Shown piece after piece: positions 46,551 through 59,187 of a stretch of 64,000 nucleotides of DNA (position 1 is its first letter; the number at the start of each line of letters is the position of its first letter). Both the position numbers and the translations under genes were made by a program. The notes beneath the pieces are model-generated. The model worked only from the letters and a program-made list of their open reading frames with translations, had not been told where the DNA came from and did not search any database. The DNA lies in assembly GCA_025094145.1 (NCBI GenBank), contig JALLLS010000099.1, forward strand, positions 1 through 64,000. Reading direction: 5' to 3'. This DNA is from Spinellus fusiger (taxonomy: Eukaryota > Mucoromycota > Mucoromycetes > Mucorales > Phycomycetaceae).

Positions 46551-49500
46551 ATGATACAAAGGCCACAGACACTTGTTCAATCCAAAGCCATTGAAGCGGC
46601 ATCACTGCATGTGCCGCTACCCAAGCAGTGGCACCTCTATGTCTGGCCCTTTTTTAGCATGCTGTATCCTGTCTTTTTCTATGTTTACTACTTCAAATAC
46701 GATGTGTACATTGTTTCTGAGGAATGGACGTTCGTGAGTCTTGGAAGTATTATCACTCTTCATGCCTTGAGTTTCCTTGTTTGCCAGTGGAATGTATCCA
46801 TCAAGGCTCTTTTCACCTGTACAAAGGTATATTAGCAGTGTTTCTTTCTTCCTTCTATTGGATAGAGAATGACAAAGAGAGAACTCTCTTATCTCACCTT
46901 ATCTATTGATCCTAGGAAAATGATGTGAACAAAGCAACTATAATTAAGATTGTTCCTTTCCGATACCAAGGCATTGGCACTCTCTGCCCTCTTCATCATG
47001 GACAGGTAATGGTTCAAAGAAGAAGAATTTTTTTCAACCGTAGAGTATCTTGATATTCATACTGATCTGTGTTTTGTATGGTGTTAGCCTAATTCTCTTG
47101 GTAAGGGTGAGATATCTTTCCAGTTCCAACAAAAGAAGTTTGTATGGGATCAAGACAAAAAGACATTCAAGGAGCTTGTGTACTTGTCCGATATGCAGCC
47201 TAATATAGGCACTTACCAAAACTACAATGGATTGGAGACTGCCAAAGCCATTGAACAGGCAAGAGATATGTATGGTCTCAACAAGTACGTATTCTTCTTC
47301 TGATCACAGCAACCACTCACCTCCTCTTGTTCAGATTCGATATTCCTATGCCTACATTTTCCGAACTCTTCAAAGAGCATGCTGTTGCCCCCTTTTTTGT
47401 ATTCCAGATCTTCTGTGTGGGTCTCTGGTGTCTGGATGAGTACTGGTATTATTCGCTCTTCACTCTTGTGATGCTTGTGGTGTTTGAGGGCACAGTTGTA
47501 TTCCAGCGCATCAAGACAATTGGGGAGTTCCGTGGGATGAACCAAAAGCCATTCCGTGTGTATGTGAAGCGTGAAAAAAAGTGGATTCAAGTGGAGAGTG
47601 ATGAGCTGCTTCCCGGGGATCTGGTGTCTATGGGTAATGCAGTCTATGGATGTGTAGATGTGTAGATAATAGGCCACCCATATTAACGATCACTGAATTA
47701 CAGTACGCACAAAAGACGAACAGGGTGTTCCTTGTGATTTGGTCATTGCTGAAGGTACTTGCATCGTCAATGAAGCCATGCTCTCTGGTGAATCCACGCC
47801 TCTACTCAAGGTAAGCATTTGGCATCTTGGCATTTTGGTTTGGCAGTGAATGGCGTGCTGACATCTCGCCCTCTTATCCTAGGAATCCGTGGCACTGAGA
47901 AACCCTGACGATGTATTTGACCTAAAAGACACAGACAAACTCAATGTTCTTTACGGAGGCACCAAAGTCCTTCAAGTGACTTCACCCGATCAACATGCTG
48001 CACCCGACAATGGCTGTTTGTGCATTGTGGCTCGTACTGGATTTGGTACTTCCCAGGGCGATCTTGTCCGCACTATGATCTTCTCGACAGAACGCGTGTC
48101 TGCGAATAACTTTGAGGCTCTTTTGTTTATTCTCTTTTTGCTGATGTTTGCTATTGCTGCTTCTGCCTATGTATGGACAAAAGGAGTTGAGAAGGACAGA
48201 AAAAAGTCCAAGTTACTTTTGGACTGTATTCTTATTATTACATCAGTTGTTCCTCCTGAACTTCCCATGGAACTGAGTCTGGCTGTCAACAGTAGTTTGG
48301 TGGCATTGTCCAAGTTCGGTAGGTTTATTTACAGAAAGAAAGGAAGAAAAAAAAAGAGATGACTATAGTTTAGGCGTATCATTCATCTTCCTGTATGCAA
48401 ATACGTGTAGCTATTTTCTGTACTGAGCCTTTCCGAATTCCATTTGCGGGAAGAGTCGATGTCTGCTGTTTCGATAAGACAGGCACATTAACAGGCGAGG
48501 ACCTTGTCTTAGAAGGTGTTGTTTCTGCCAACCCAGACCAACCCCACACCGATCTTATTGCCGGAAGTGCTGTGTCCGAGACAACCAAGTGGACCATGGC
48601 TTCTGCCCATGCTCTGGTGTTGTTGGAGGATGGTGTTGTTGGAGATCCCATGGAAAAGGAAACATTAAAGGCAGTGGAATGGTACCTGGGTCCCAATGAT
48701 GTGTTAGCTCCTAAGAATGGGACCTTGGGGCCCCGAGAAAGTATCCGCATTTGCCGTAGATTCCAGTTCTCATCTGCTCTTAAGCGTCAGTCAACTGTTT
48801 CTATTCTCAACCATCCTCAATTTCCAACCTCAAAAGTGTTTGTTGCTGTTAAGGGTGCTCCCGAGACATTGAGAGGCATGTACAAGCAAGTCCCCTCGCA
48901 TTATGAAGACACCTACCGCCACTTTACACGTAAAGGAAGTCGTGTGCTTGCTCTTGGTTACAAATACTTGAACAATGTTACTGCTGATAAGGTAGGGTGG
49001 ATGGGTGGATGAAAAATGGACTCATCTCTATGGATAGATTAAGGATGTCTCTCGTGAATCTGTGGAGAGTGATCTCTATTTTGCTGGATTTATTGTGTTT
49101 ACATGTCCATTAAAAGAGGATGCGATTGAAGCACTCAAGGAATTGAATGAGTCCTCCCACCGTTGTATTATGATTACAGGCGACAATCCATTGACTGCCT
49201 GTGCTGTTGCTCGTCAAGTGGGCATTGTTGAAAGGGATGTGCTTATTGTCGATAAGGATGAGTCCAGCACCTCCAACACAGTGACATTCCATTCCATTGA
49301 TGACGCCTTCCAACTCCAAGTGGATCCCAGTCTTCCTTTGGATCAGAAGATGTTGGATCAATATGATATCTGTCTGACAGGCACTGCTATGAGTCTATTC
49401 ATGGAGAAGCCTACAATGAAGGTGTTGTTGGAACATACATGGGTGTATGCTCGTGTTTCCCCCTCTCAAAAGGTAGACATGTCTTTTCTTTTTCTTGCTG

Positions 49501-51065
49501 ACCCTTTCTTGTCTGTAGGAATACTTGTTGACTGGACTGAAGGATCTTGGCTACACAACACTTATGGCGGGTGATGGTACCAATGATGTGGGTGCTCTGA
49601 AGCAGGCCCATATTGGAGTTGCCTTGTTGGATGGCACTCCTGATGATCTGAAGAAGATTGCTGAACGTCAAAGAATTGAGCGATTGAAGGCCATGTATGA
49701 ACAGCAGAAACAGCTGGCTGCTCGCTTTAATACTGCACCACCCCCACCCCCTCCTGCCATTGCCCATCTCTATGCAGATGCTCCTAGACAAGTGGTGGCG
49801 GATAACATGACACCTGCTCAAAAGAGACAGCTGGAGCAGAAGCAAAAGGTACTTTATAAGAGTAGCATTGTGAGAAGAGTCCATAGAACTCACCCTCTTC
49901 TTTGTTCTGTAGCTTGAGAATATGACAAGTAAGCTGATGGAGGACATGGACATGGGAGAGCCTCCTACTATTAAGTTTGGTGATGCTTCAGTGGCTGCAC
50001 CCTTTACATCCAAGCTCCGTAATGTCATGGCCAGTAAGTGAACCGTAGTAGTGCTCATGAAGGTGTAGGCTAATATTTGGATGCTAGTCAACAACATCAT
50101 TCGTCAGGGTCGATGCACTCTAGTGGCTACCATTCAAATGTACAAGATTCTTGCTCTCAACTGTCTGATTTCTGCCTACAGTTTATCTGTATTGTACCTT
50201 GATGGTATTAAATTCGGGGATCTCCAAGTGACTATCTCGGGGATGCTGATGGCTGTCTGTTTCTTGTGCATTTCAAGAGGAAAGGTAAATGGGATGAGTG
50301 ATGAGCTGGCAAGAGAGAGAGAGAGATGACAGGGACTCATATTGACTGACTGCCCCTCATTAGCCCCTTCAAAGACTATCAAAAGAGCGTCCTCAACCCA
50401 ATATCTTTAATCCATACATTATCTTGTCTGTACTGGGTCAGTTTGCTGTCCATATTGCTGCATTAATCTATATCAATGCACTTGCCAAGACCTATGAGCC
50501 GTAAGTAGACAAGTACCACGAAGGAGAGAGATAGCCTATTGACTGTATGAGGGATTCCTATTAGACCAAAGGAGGTGGATCTGGAGGGAGAGTTTGAACC
50601 TAGTTTGCTTAACAGTGGCGTCTATCTGATCCAACTGTCTATGCAAGTCTCCACCTTTGCTATTAATTATCAGGTAAGCCATGACATGGGGATAGACTCA
50701 GACTCAACTACTGTTCTATTAGGGCCATCCATTCCGTGAACGCATTCAGGATAACAAGACACTGTACTATGGTCTTCTCTCTGTAGGTGGCATTGCCATT
50801 GCAGGTGCTACAGAGTTCTTCCCCGAGATCAACGAGCAGCTTAAATTGGTGCCCTTCCCTGGTGCTGTAAGTAGACCTGTCCTCTATGGAATCTTATGGC
50901 CATCATGTATCCTTATCCCCTTGTTATTAATTATAGTTCCGTGATAAACTGACACTGTGCATGATCCTTGATTTTGGTGTTTCTTATCTTATTGAGATTG
51001 TTACCAAGAGATTGTTTGCAGATAATCGTGCAAAAGCCATTACTATACGAGGACGTAAAGCTTAG
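46551..51065 (+). CDS. spf1: P5A-type ATPase (Spf1 family)
   Basis: An ER membrane P5A ATPase that extracts mistargeted transmembrane helices. It has around 15 exons with introns of about 50-90 nt; clear joints include 46826/46916, 47005/47088, 47810/47883, 48318/48411, 49472/49519 and 50284/50364. Signatures in order: N-terminal membrane pair ([20 protein letters not shown]), actuator with [27 protein letters not shown] in TM4 (the P5A-specific motif), phosphorylation site [14 protein letters not shown], nucleotide-binding [27 protein letters not shown] and hinge [18 protein letters not shown]. The final membrane helices end RGRKA at TAG 51063-51065. I estimate 1,150-1,200 residues, normal for the family, and saw no break. 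The start at 46551 is the first ATG in frame before the membrane pair. Confidence 0.96.
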
Positions 51066-51125
51066 AAGAGTACATAATATCTTATAGACAAGCCATGGAG
51101 AATAAGCAATAAACTATCTATGTAT

Positions 51126-51485
51126 TTATTCAACCATTTCAACTCGTCGATGCATACACCTCCTTTTCTTTCTTTTGTTTTGTCTGGTGTTCTCATTGTA
51201 ATTTTCTAGATACAGCGTAGGAATGGGATGGTGGGACATAAACCTTGTGTCCAGGATTTCTTGTCCCAGCTGATCACCTTTGCTTCTTTCAGACCTAGTT
51301 ACAAGCCTAGGGTTATATTTCTGAGAGAGGGTATCAACAGAGGGGTATTTCGTGACGCGCAAGAAGGGTAGACGTATTACCATTGTACATCTGAAATGGG
51401 TTGAGGCCTTAATGACTTGATTGGCCCTACACCAAGCCACTTGTATCTGATTTACTTCTCGATTATAAATGCTTAGTTCTTCCAT
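51126..51485 (-). CDS. Unrecognised 119-aa ORF, tail to tail with spf1
   Basis: A single uninterrupted frame starting MEELSIYNREVNQIQVAWCRA and ending in a basic stretch (NKRKKRRCMHRRVEM). Its stop TAA lies in an AATAAA, 60 bp from the end of the ATPase gene on the other strand. The middle (IRLPFLRVTKYPSVDTLSQK) looks protein-like and the region has normal CpG, but I recognise no family. It may be a small gene or the last exon of a longer one; no upstream exon is obvious in the T-rich run at 51490-51540. Confidence 0.45.
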   Translation of the reverse strand: MEELSIYNREVNQIQVAWCRANQVIKASTHFRCTMVIRLPFLRVTKYPSVDTLSQKYNPRLVTRSERSKGDQLGQEILDTRFMSHHPIPTLYLENYNENTRQNKRKKRRCMHRRVEMVE

Positions 51486-51558
51486 AAGTATTTATCTTTT
51501 TTTTTTTCTTACTTTTTTTCTTGTTGCAGTTCTGATTTTCAATAATAATAATATAAGA

Positions 51559-51852
51559 ATGAGAGCCCACTGTTTTACAAGTCTTCTCTCTTTTCCACCG
51601 TGGAGAACAGACACCCTCTCCTCAGAGGCAGGAAGAGAGGTTCTCCATAGCCGTAGTAAAAACTACTGTCTAATCCATAAACGGTATTTTGAGACAAGCT
51701 GGTGTCCTGAATGTGGCCGTATAGAGCGTAAGAAGACATATACAAAGTACTCTTTCTTTTCTCATCTTTTCTAATCTTTTTCTAATCTTTTTCTAATCTT
51801 TTTCTATGCTTCCATTCCCTGTGGATTGACAGTGGCAAGAGCAACCTATTAG
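51559..51852 (+). CDS. Possible small two-exon gene with CxxH/CxxC pair
   Basis: ATG 51559 opens MRAHCFTSLLSFPPW and includes YCLIHKRYFETSWCPEC, a CX2H...CX2C arrangement that could bind zinc. A GTAAGA donor follows 51727 and an acceptor TTGACAG precedes 51833, giving about 63 residues to TAG 51850-51852. The intron contains repeated TTTTCTAATC units. It could equally be non-coding sequence. Confidence 0.25.
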
Positions 51853-52406
51853 CCGCCTGTGCAGTACAGTGCCCATTTTCAGCTGTCTATTTTATATCTT
51901 CATTTCTTAAGCATCCTTCCATAGCCATTGAAATCCACAGTCATCAATGCATACACTCCCATCCATGTCATTAGGATACCCTTTTTTGTCTTGTATTTTC
52001 CAAACAGAAATAATAATAATAATAAGAATCAAAATAATAATAATAATAGAAAGAACATTGGATTGTTATATGTGAATATGCACATACATACACACACACT
52101 TATTGATCTATCTCTATTGATCTACTTATACTGTCGTCTCAGTCGTATCCACTTTAAGAGTAATACAGTGTCGATCTTTACCACATTCACATGTTATCCA
52201 TGCATGTGTCATCTGTAGGTGTTTATCCATAAAGACCAAAATGGTCTGCTTATTACCCTACCACCCCACTGTAGTAATAAGAATATAAACACTTTTACAA
52301 TGTAAACCTCATTCTTTTTTCTTCTTCTCCACTGCTTTATTCTCCACTACCACTCCCCTTTGTCAAATAATACACTCTAGCTAGACGACAAGAACATCAA
52401 AGGACA
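51853..52406. other. Intergenic, microsatellite-containing
   Basis: (AAT)n runs at 52010-52050 and a CA-rich stretch at 52080-52100. No ORF with support. The end is the 3' side of the ClpP gene. Confidence 0.5.
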
Positions 52407-53622
52407 TTATACCTTTTTACCACTGTCACTCTGTTCAGACCTCTTTTCTAATATTTTGTCTATTAAACAGAACTTCAAGGCTTCTTCTGCTGTCATAAAA
52501 TAGTCTCTTTCCACCATTTTCTCTAACAACAAATACATAACAAATACACAGTAAATACACAGTGAAAAGCATCCACCAGCAAAACCCAGCTCTTTTCCCT
52601 TTCTTTCTCTATGGGCAATGCACTTACCAATGGTCTCAATATCACGAATGCCTGTATGCTTTTGATATATTCTGTTGAGACGTTCTCTGACTCTTAGGAT
52701 TTCACGAGCGTGGATGGCAATGTCAGACGCTTGACCAGCAGCGCCGCCAGAGGGTTGGTGGATCATAATGGATGAGTTTGGCAGTGCAAATCGTTTACCA
52801 GGTTCACCTAAGCAACATCCATTTCCACCCTGTCTGTGAATAGGGACATATCACATGCTTCCTTTGTATGTTATCTACCTGCTGCTAATAAAAGAGAGCC
52901 CATGGAGCATGCTTGTCCATTGCACAGCGTAGACACGGGAGAATTGATGTACTGAAGACCAAGCCCATGTCAGTAAAAAGTCATGATGAGGCCCCAGCAA
53001 CTATATGTATAAAGAAGAGAGGAGGCCTTCTTGTCCATTACCTGCATCTATGCTTGTGAGTTTCGCATGTTCTTTATCTTTACAATGTACTTACAGTGTC
53101 ATAGATAGCCATACCAGCAGTAACACTGCCTCCTGGTGAGTTGATGTAAAGATTGATAGGCTTTTCCGGGTTCTCTGCTTCCAGGAACAAGAATTGGGCT
53201 ACAATGACAGCCGCCACTTCATCACTCACCTACACAAGAAGAAAGAGAAGAAAGATCAATCCTGCCTCTTCAAATACAAATACAAAAAGAAACAAGACCA
53301 CTTACTGGACCATTAAGACAGATAATACGCTCTTTCAGTAGACGGGAAAAGATGTCATAGGAGCGTTCTCCTCTTGCCTTGGATCTGTCAGTAGGAGACT
53401 GCAGCTCTCTAAGAGCAGTGACTTACTGTTTGCTCAATGACAAAGGGTATCATGGACTGGGCATAAGGGGAACTGGACCACTGTCCCAGTGTAGCTGATA
53501 CTTCAGAGCGAGCAAAGAAGTGCTGGAGAGGTCATGTCAGACCCAGTTATGTGTTTTCTAGTACTTACTCGCTTTATAGGAAGCACAGCAGGAGTGACTT
53601 TTCTAGTAATGTGTTGGAACAT
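52407..53622 (-). CDS. clpP: Mitochondrial ClpP, ATP-dependent Clp protease proteolytic subunit
   Basis: Serine peptidase S14 that forms the proteolytic chamber of ClpXP in the mitochondrial matrix. Exons on the minus strand: 53569-53622 ([18 protein letters not shown], a basic presequence), 53427-53522, 53306-53377, 53095-53229, then pieces near 52885-52955, 52625-52835 and 52407-52520. The mature core starts at [20 protein letters not shown]. The catalytic triad is visible: Ser in [12 protein letters not shown], His in [10 protein letters not shown], Asp in [13 protein letters not shown]. The oxyanion motif region [10 protein letters not shown] is present. The C-terminus ends early after [13 protein letters not shown], typical of fungal mitochondrial forms. 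No break is seen; one intron joint near 52955 is uncertain by a few residues. Confidence 0.95.
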
Positions 53623-53780
53623 GAGGAGTAGAAAAGAAAGAGAACAATGAACAAGCAAACCAATTCAGGCACGTCAGCTCCTATCCAAGGTGACGGTCCC
53701 AATACCATATCATTTCTTGTGCTTGTCTCATTTTCCACGTCACAAACGAGCCCATACACCACACCACACCACCCATACTA

Positions 53781-54621
53781 CTACAGGCACAGTAGAGTCC
53801 CTTTTCTTTCAAAAAGATACACATGTGGGTTGTTTTTATTATCTGTACATGACTCCCTCTGCTTTCTAACCGCCGATTCTATCATTTGGCTTGATGGCCA
53901 GTCTTGAGTAATTCCAAGAAGCTTGATTTTGGCATCACCGACACTATATAAGAGTCAGAAAAAGACATTCTCTCGGGTCAACCTCCCCTTAACACTTACT
54001 TGATTTTGCCTTGTCAATGGCTACCTTAGCTCTGTGGGATTCAGTGGCCTTACTGACAGCAACATCAGTCACCTTTTGCTGTGTATTGATGGCATTGAAG
54101 AGTTTAACCACACCACGAGTAGCCACTTTTCTTAGTGCCTTTTCATACTCCATGTTGGTGAAATCAGGCACCACTTTTCCTTGTGCCTTGACTGCCTTTT
54201 TCTCGGCAGACAATACTCTGCGTGCTTTGCTGTCGAGCTTCTCATCCGCCAATTTACGCTCGGTTCCTTTAGACCGTGCCAAGATGGGTTGCTTTTTATC
54301 TGTGCCTTTCAATTGACTAGCAAGAATGTTCTTTATGGCTTCTGAAAAGGCCTCGTCATTGGCAGGTTTTCTCTTTGGTTTGGCTGTTTCTTTGATATCG
54401 TCCAACTCCATAGCCTCGTATTCATCATTGTCCTCCTCATCGTCAGCATCGCTCTCTTGATCCGAGTCATGGAGGCCGTTCTCGCTGTCAGACGCACGAT
54501 CCGATGCACTGTCACTGTCGCTGTCTTGTGCTTGTGTATTTCTTTTGGCTACAGGCAGTTTTTTCTTTTCTATCTTTTTGCTGAGGGTGGCTCGCTTCTT
54601 TGTTTGAGGGGAGGGCGCCAT
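53781..54621 (-). CDS. RRP15: RRP15-like ribosome biogenesis protein
   Basis: Nucleolar protein needed for pre-60S assembly. Start MAPSPQTKKRATLSKK at 54621 is chosen because the 34 upstream codons in frame look like leader sequence (hydrophobic, unlike the family). There is an acidic/Ser-rich N-terminal region (DSDSDSASDRASDSEN and DADDEEDNDEYEA), then the conserved block MEYEKALRKVATRGVVKLFN, AINTQQK and KATESHRAKVAIDKAK. A second exon (53943-53781) adds KIKLLGITQDWPSSQMI, the usual C-terminal motif. To stay in frame the donor must be GTGTTA at 53995, 4 nt beyond a better-looking GTAAGT, so alternative splicing is possible. About 250 residues in all. Confidence 0.88.
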
Positions 54622-55046
54622 AGTGTCTACTGTGCTGTTGCAGTACAGGAGAGAGAGGAAAAAAGAGAAGAGAATGAAAATGTGAATTTCGGTTGGTAGA
54701 AAATAAGCCACTTTCATGGTCACAGTTGAGACTTAGCAATGGAGTGAGAAAGCATGAATACTCTACTGGGTTACATTTGTATTCAGTGCTATTCAGTGCT
54801 ATTCAGCGGATAAACTATGACTAAAGTCTTCTTCTTCTTTTAATGATTTGGCTGTGAGCAGAAGTATGTCAAGGTGTTTCTTATCTTGAGGTGATAAGAT
54901 AAAGAATTTTCCAATAAAATAGCCCCCATAAGAATAGAAATAATAAGAATAAGAATAAAAAGAGTGTCCAATACAAAAACACACAAGACCACCCCATAGT
55001 AGCAGCAACAGCAGAATGGTTTATTAGCCTCTATCGTGTGCTTTGT
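54622..55046. other. Intergenic RRP15 promoter / sugar carrier 3' side
   Basis: RRP15 upstream region and the 3' flank of the next minus-strand gene. It contains a short triple ATTCAGTGCT-like repeat at 54780-54806. No ORF of its own. Confidence 0.5.
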
Positions 55047-57859
55047 CTATTCATGGAGGTGCGTGCTGAGATAGGCTGCCACACCCGCCATCACTGCTCC
55101 AAAGCGAAGCACTACGCCAATAGCATTGGTAGATGTCTCTTGTGCTTTTGATCCATGAGTGTTCTCCATTAAAGAAAATAGAATACTTCCGAGAAAAGTA
55201 ACAAGAAACTGTGGAAGAACAACATACATATTATGAATTCCCAAAAGAACACCTGCAGAGGGTTCTTCTCTTCTTTCATTGTGTATGGATGGACCCACTG
55301 ACTCCACTATGAATGTGTTTCTGTTTTGTAAAGAAGTACACGGCGACTCCGCATGAGAGACACTTGGAGGGATGTGTTCTTGAGATGGCATGGGATGTGG
55401 AGGCAGGGAGACCATTTCTACAAGAACTTCCTCCATATGCGTGTCTGGTGCATAGTGTCTTACAAGCTGATACATACCTCCTTCCACCCCCACACCAGGA
55501 CCGCCTGCTGCTAGACTGAGCCGAGAAGACGCAGCCAAGGAGTAAAGGCCCAACGGCGCTGGATCACCACACCTCTGATCCTCAAACGAGTCCACCATGA
55601 GATCCGAGGAGGTCATTTCTTTATGGGCAATGTATTCACCCAGCAGTGAAAAGGGTGCCCACATTGTAATCGACCAGCTTATGCCACAAAGACCAATAAG
55701 AACAGAAGCGGATGCTACAGTAGATACAAAGAATGTACTTAGCATAGCAGCACAAAACAAGAGATGGCTTAAGGTCCATGCACGAGGAAGAGTGAGAAAG
55801 GACATTCTGAGGTGTTGGAGCAGCGTCCCAGGGTTGAGCTTGTGTCTCCATGTGCGTCTGTCTTGCTGTGTTGAAGAGTGCGTCTCCTGAAGAGAAGAAG
55901 AGACAATCCAAGGAAAAAGGAAGGAGGAGCCCAGAGAGACAAGTGAGTAGATGAGAAATGCAAGTGAACCTGCTCGTGTTGCCTGGCCTACAGCATCTTC
56001 TATAGAAGTTTCTGGGTGCTTTAGTGCAGCCTGGTCATAGATCTCAGCCACCCATGTAGTAGAATAAAAGAGAAAAGGAAACCACCCTATCCATGCAAAG
56101 AATTGGACATTACAAATGCGTTGAATAGGAGGAGGAAGATTCCAAAGATGAGTAGCAATGTCCTTTAGTGTCTGGTGGAAAGACCCACTGGATCTGCTGG
56201 TATGTAGTTAAGGAGATAATTCTTTTAGTGGGGACGATTGATGACTTTAGGATTGGATCTACCTTGTCTGTTGCGTTGAGGATCCTTCATTCACAGCATA
56301 AAAGGTGACGCTTTCACATGCAAGAAGAGCGATAGAGGCAAAGACACACAGAACTTTGAGTTGTGTATTCCCAAAGAATGGAAAAATGGCGACGAGATTG
56401 ACATATCCCCTAAGAAAGATAAGAGGCTGTGAGAGATGATTCAGGCAGACTAATGCTCGTTATATATATATATATATATATACTCTGCCTACATAAAGTA
56501 TCCTGCTACATTTCCTAGTCCAACCATACGTCCTGCCCATGCCGTTCCTTGTTCTTGCTGAGAAGAAGGGAGTGAGTCGACAATGAGTGCTCTACAGGAT
56601 GCCTGGACTATAATAGGGCTTAGTGTATGATTCTATTCTGAATGAGATATAGAAACTACCACAATTAACAGCAAAATCCAAGGTATAGATGGATGCTATG
56701 GCAATGGCGATGGATGTTTTCTTAAACTATAATAGCAGATGATGGGCAAGTGTAGATAGTTCAGTAGATAGTTAAACATTTAAATAGATAACAAGGTAGA
56801 CTACAACACTAGATGATAGAGCACTAGCACCACAGTTCAATATCCTACGCCTACCATCATTCCTTCCTGAGATCCAGTCAGTAAAGAGGCAAGCTCTCTT
56901 GTCCACCCAATGGTAAAAAGACTCGCTACAACCACAATGCTCCCACCAAGCATAAAAGGTCTTCTTCTACCCCACTTGAGGGTGCACTTGTCTGATAAAA
57001 TACCTACAATAGGCTGCATTAATAGACCTATGAAGATGTATATGAGTGATTCCTCTCTTTTACATAAGAGTGTACAGTTTACCCGACAGTGGACCAGCAA
57101 TCCAAACAAGAGACATATAGGCCTTTGTTAATCCAAGGGACAATAGATAGGGTGTGCCTATATAAACACTCTATTAGAAGGTGTATCTTCCACCCTTTCA
57201 TTTCTTATTATGATCATTTACCATAGGCCATCTCTACTGTCCCTAAAAGAGTACAGCATAAAGTGGGTTAGTAGACTGACATGAACACTCCATAGGCTCC
57301 TCCTCGTGTCTATAGACGAGAGAGATATCACTTGCATGTAAATTGAAGGCTACAATATAATAACAGTAAAGAAGCAGTGGGAAATGTACATACATCGTTT
57401 AGCCTTTGTGCTTATCTTCTTTATTATTATTATCATTATTATCATTATTATCATTATCATTATCATTATTCTCCTTTTTATGATCTATTCCAAATATCTC
57501 ACACTTCTAATCCCAATGATATTACTAACACTAGCTTACCCTGCTAAACATAGAGTTAAAAACACAATTTTCCATGTTGTACTTCTTCCTTTAATAAAGA
57601 CCTGTCTTTGATGGGAAGGTTGGGCATGGGTTGAAAGCATAGGCTGGGTGTCACTTGTTGTGGGTCTACTATGTCTCTCGTCATCACTACTGTCCTCTTC
57701 CTCGTAGTGTGTAGTATGTAGTAAAGCGCGTTCTTTGCTCGTAGCTGTATAGGCTGGTAGAGTGCCCTTAACACTGTAGGGTTTATCCAACAAGTCATTG
57801 ACACCCTGTGCTGACTGTGCTGACTGTGCTGACTGTGCTGACTGTGCTGACTGGGCCAT
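55047..57859 (-). CDS. SUT/SLC45-type sugar:H+ symporter
   Basis: A plasma- or vacuolar-membrane MFS carrier of the sucrose/maltose transporter group (compare fission yeast Sut1). About ten short exons. A hydrophilic N-terminus starts MAQSAQSAQSAQ; TM1 begins VFLTLCLAG. Tiny exons give TVEMAYG and GTPYLLSLGLTKAYMSLVWIAGPLSG, then LLMQPIVGILSDKCTLKWGRRRPFMLGG (the family's GRRRPF loop), CRALIVDSL, GRMVGLGNVAGY and FAWIGWFPFLFYSTTWVAEIY. The last exon (56051-55047) holds TM7-12, a long hydrophilic loop (about 115 residues) and ends VLLGIHNMYVVLPQFLVTF, SILFSLMEN and YLSTHLHE. No break is seen. An ATT/ATC microsatellite (57418-57470) lies in an early intron. The substrate cannot be told from sequence; alpha-glucosides are the usual one. 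Confidence 0.88.
57791..57852. repeat. 9-bp tandem repeat coding for AQS units
   Basis: GTGCTGACT-type units repeat about six times and encode (Ala-Gln-Ser)n at the N-terminus of the sugar carrier. All units keep the frame, so length change would only alter the cytosolic tail. Confidence 0.9.
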
Positions 57860-59187
57860 AATAAAGTGTATAGTGGCAATAGAATCTTAAGGTATGCATA
57901 ATTACACACTAGGCACCTCTTTCTATCCTGATTTGTATAGTATGACGTCAAGTACTATTGCTTTTAAGTTAGGCATTTTGGATTTATTCCATCTGCCTAT
58001 GCATGAACAGTCAATGGCAGTTGGTAGGTGGTATTCTTTAATGATATATACAACAATAGATAGTATAGTAATAGTAATAGTAATAGTAATAGTAATAGTA
58101 ATAGTAATAGTAATAGTAATAATAGTAATATACATCTTTATCTCTTTTCTTTATTATAAGGTGAATATACATGCCAATGTCTAGTCTAAATTATATATTA
58201 CAAATAAAACATAAAACAATGCACGCTTAGAAGGACAGATCACACTCAAGCCTCACTGTGGCTAGTAAGGAATCTTACACTAAAGGAAAGATGATAAAAG
58301 AAATTTGATATCTTCCATAAGATATTTTACTTCAATGTACCCCTCTTTTTATGTAAATATATAGTAGGAAAAAGTTAATCAATTGTGCGTTGGTTTATAT
58401 GGTAATCTATCAATGGTAAATTATGACAGGAAAGGTAGAAGCAAGCTACATATTTACTCCTTGCATCATTCCATTCTATTTTAACCCAGAAGCAAATGAG
58501 TATGAGTATGAGTATGAGTATGAGTTTAATTTGTAGTGTATAGTTTATTATCCAATGCTTATAACCTATCCTCTATCATGTACACGCCTTGGGAGTGTGT
58601 GTATGGATTCATGGGTAATGGCTATTGATATTTTCCATTGATATTTTCCATATATGTCCTGCAGTGCAGTGCATTAATGATAAGATACTGTCAACGATCA
58701 GAGAAATAGGATGTTACTGAGTCCGCCCACTCATTTCAGACAAGTGTTAAGTTAGAATCTTTTTAGAGTTGGACCTGAGCACACAGAGAAGTCTTTTGCT
58801 ATTCTCTATTCTCTATTCTATAGCATAACAATAGGGAACTTGGTATTCTACTAGGAATATCTTGTTCTTTTGTTGTTCTCTTTATTTTACATTTATTCTG
58901 CCTCTGCAATTTCTGAGAGAGAGAATGCTTTCATTGATAGTGCCTACATTCATACATACACATGTTTAAATATACACATATACACATATACATATATACA
59001 TATATATACATATATATGCATATATCGATCTCAAGGAAATAAATCTATGCGATAGACACATGTGAGACTGTTGGATCTTCAATAAGATAAGAACTCTGCG
59101 TTTGTCAGATAGGAGCCAAAGTACTATATAAAGGCCGTGTCAAATATACGAATAGATCCACTATCTTCATTCCCATCCTTCCACACA
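57860..59187. promoter_or_regulatory. Divergent intergenic region with microsatellites
   Basis: 1.3 kb between the divergent sugar carrier and LysM genes. It holds (TAGTAA)n at about 58069-58130, (GAGTAT)n at 58498-58526 and a (CATATA)-rich run at 58970-59025. A TATA box TATATAAA at 59125-59132 lies 56 bp upstream of the LysM start codon. No ORF is convincing. Confidence 0.6.

Noticed and set aside
49411..50100. 229-codon minus-strand ORF
   Set aside because: It is antisense to conserved exons of the P5A-ATPase, including the [11 protein letters not shown] motif.
54622..54723. N-terminal extension of RRP15 as a signal peptide (MKVAYFLPTEIHIF...)
   Set aside because: RRP15 is nucleolar; the family-like start is the internal Met at 54621 and the upstream part is probably leader.
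57418..58135. Regular short repeats considered as a CRISPR array
   Set aside because: Units are 3-6 bp microsatellites without unique spacers, in a eukaryotic genome.
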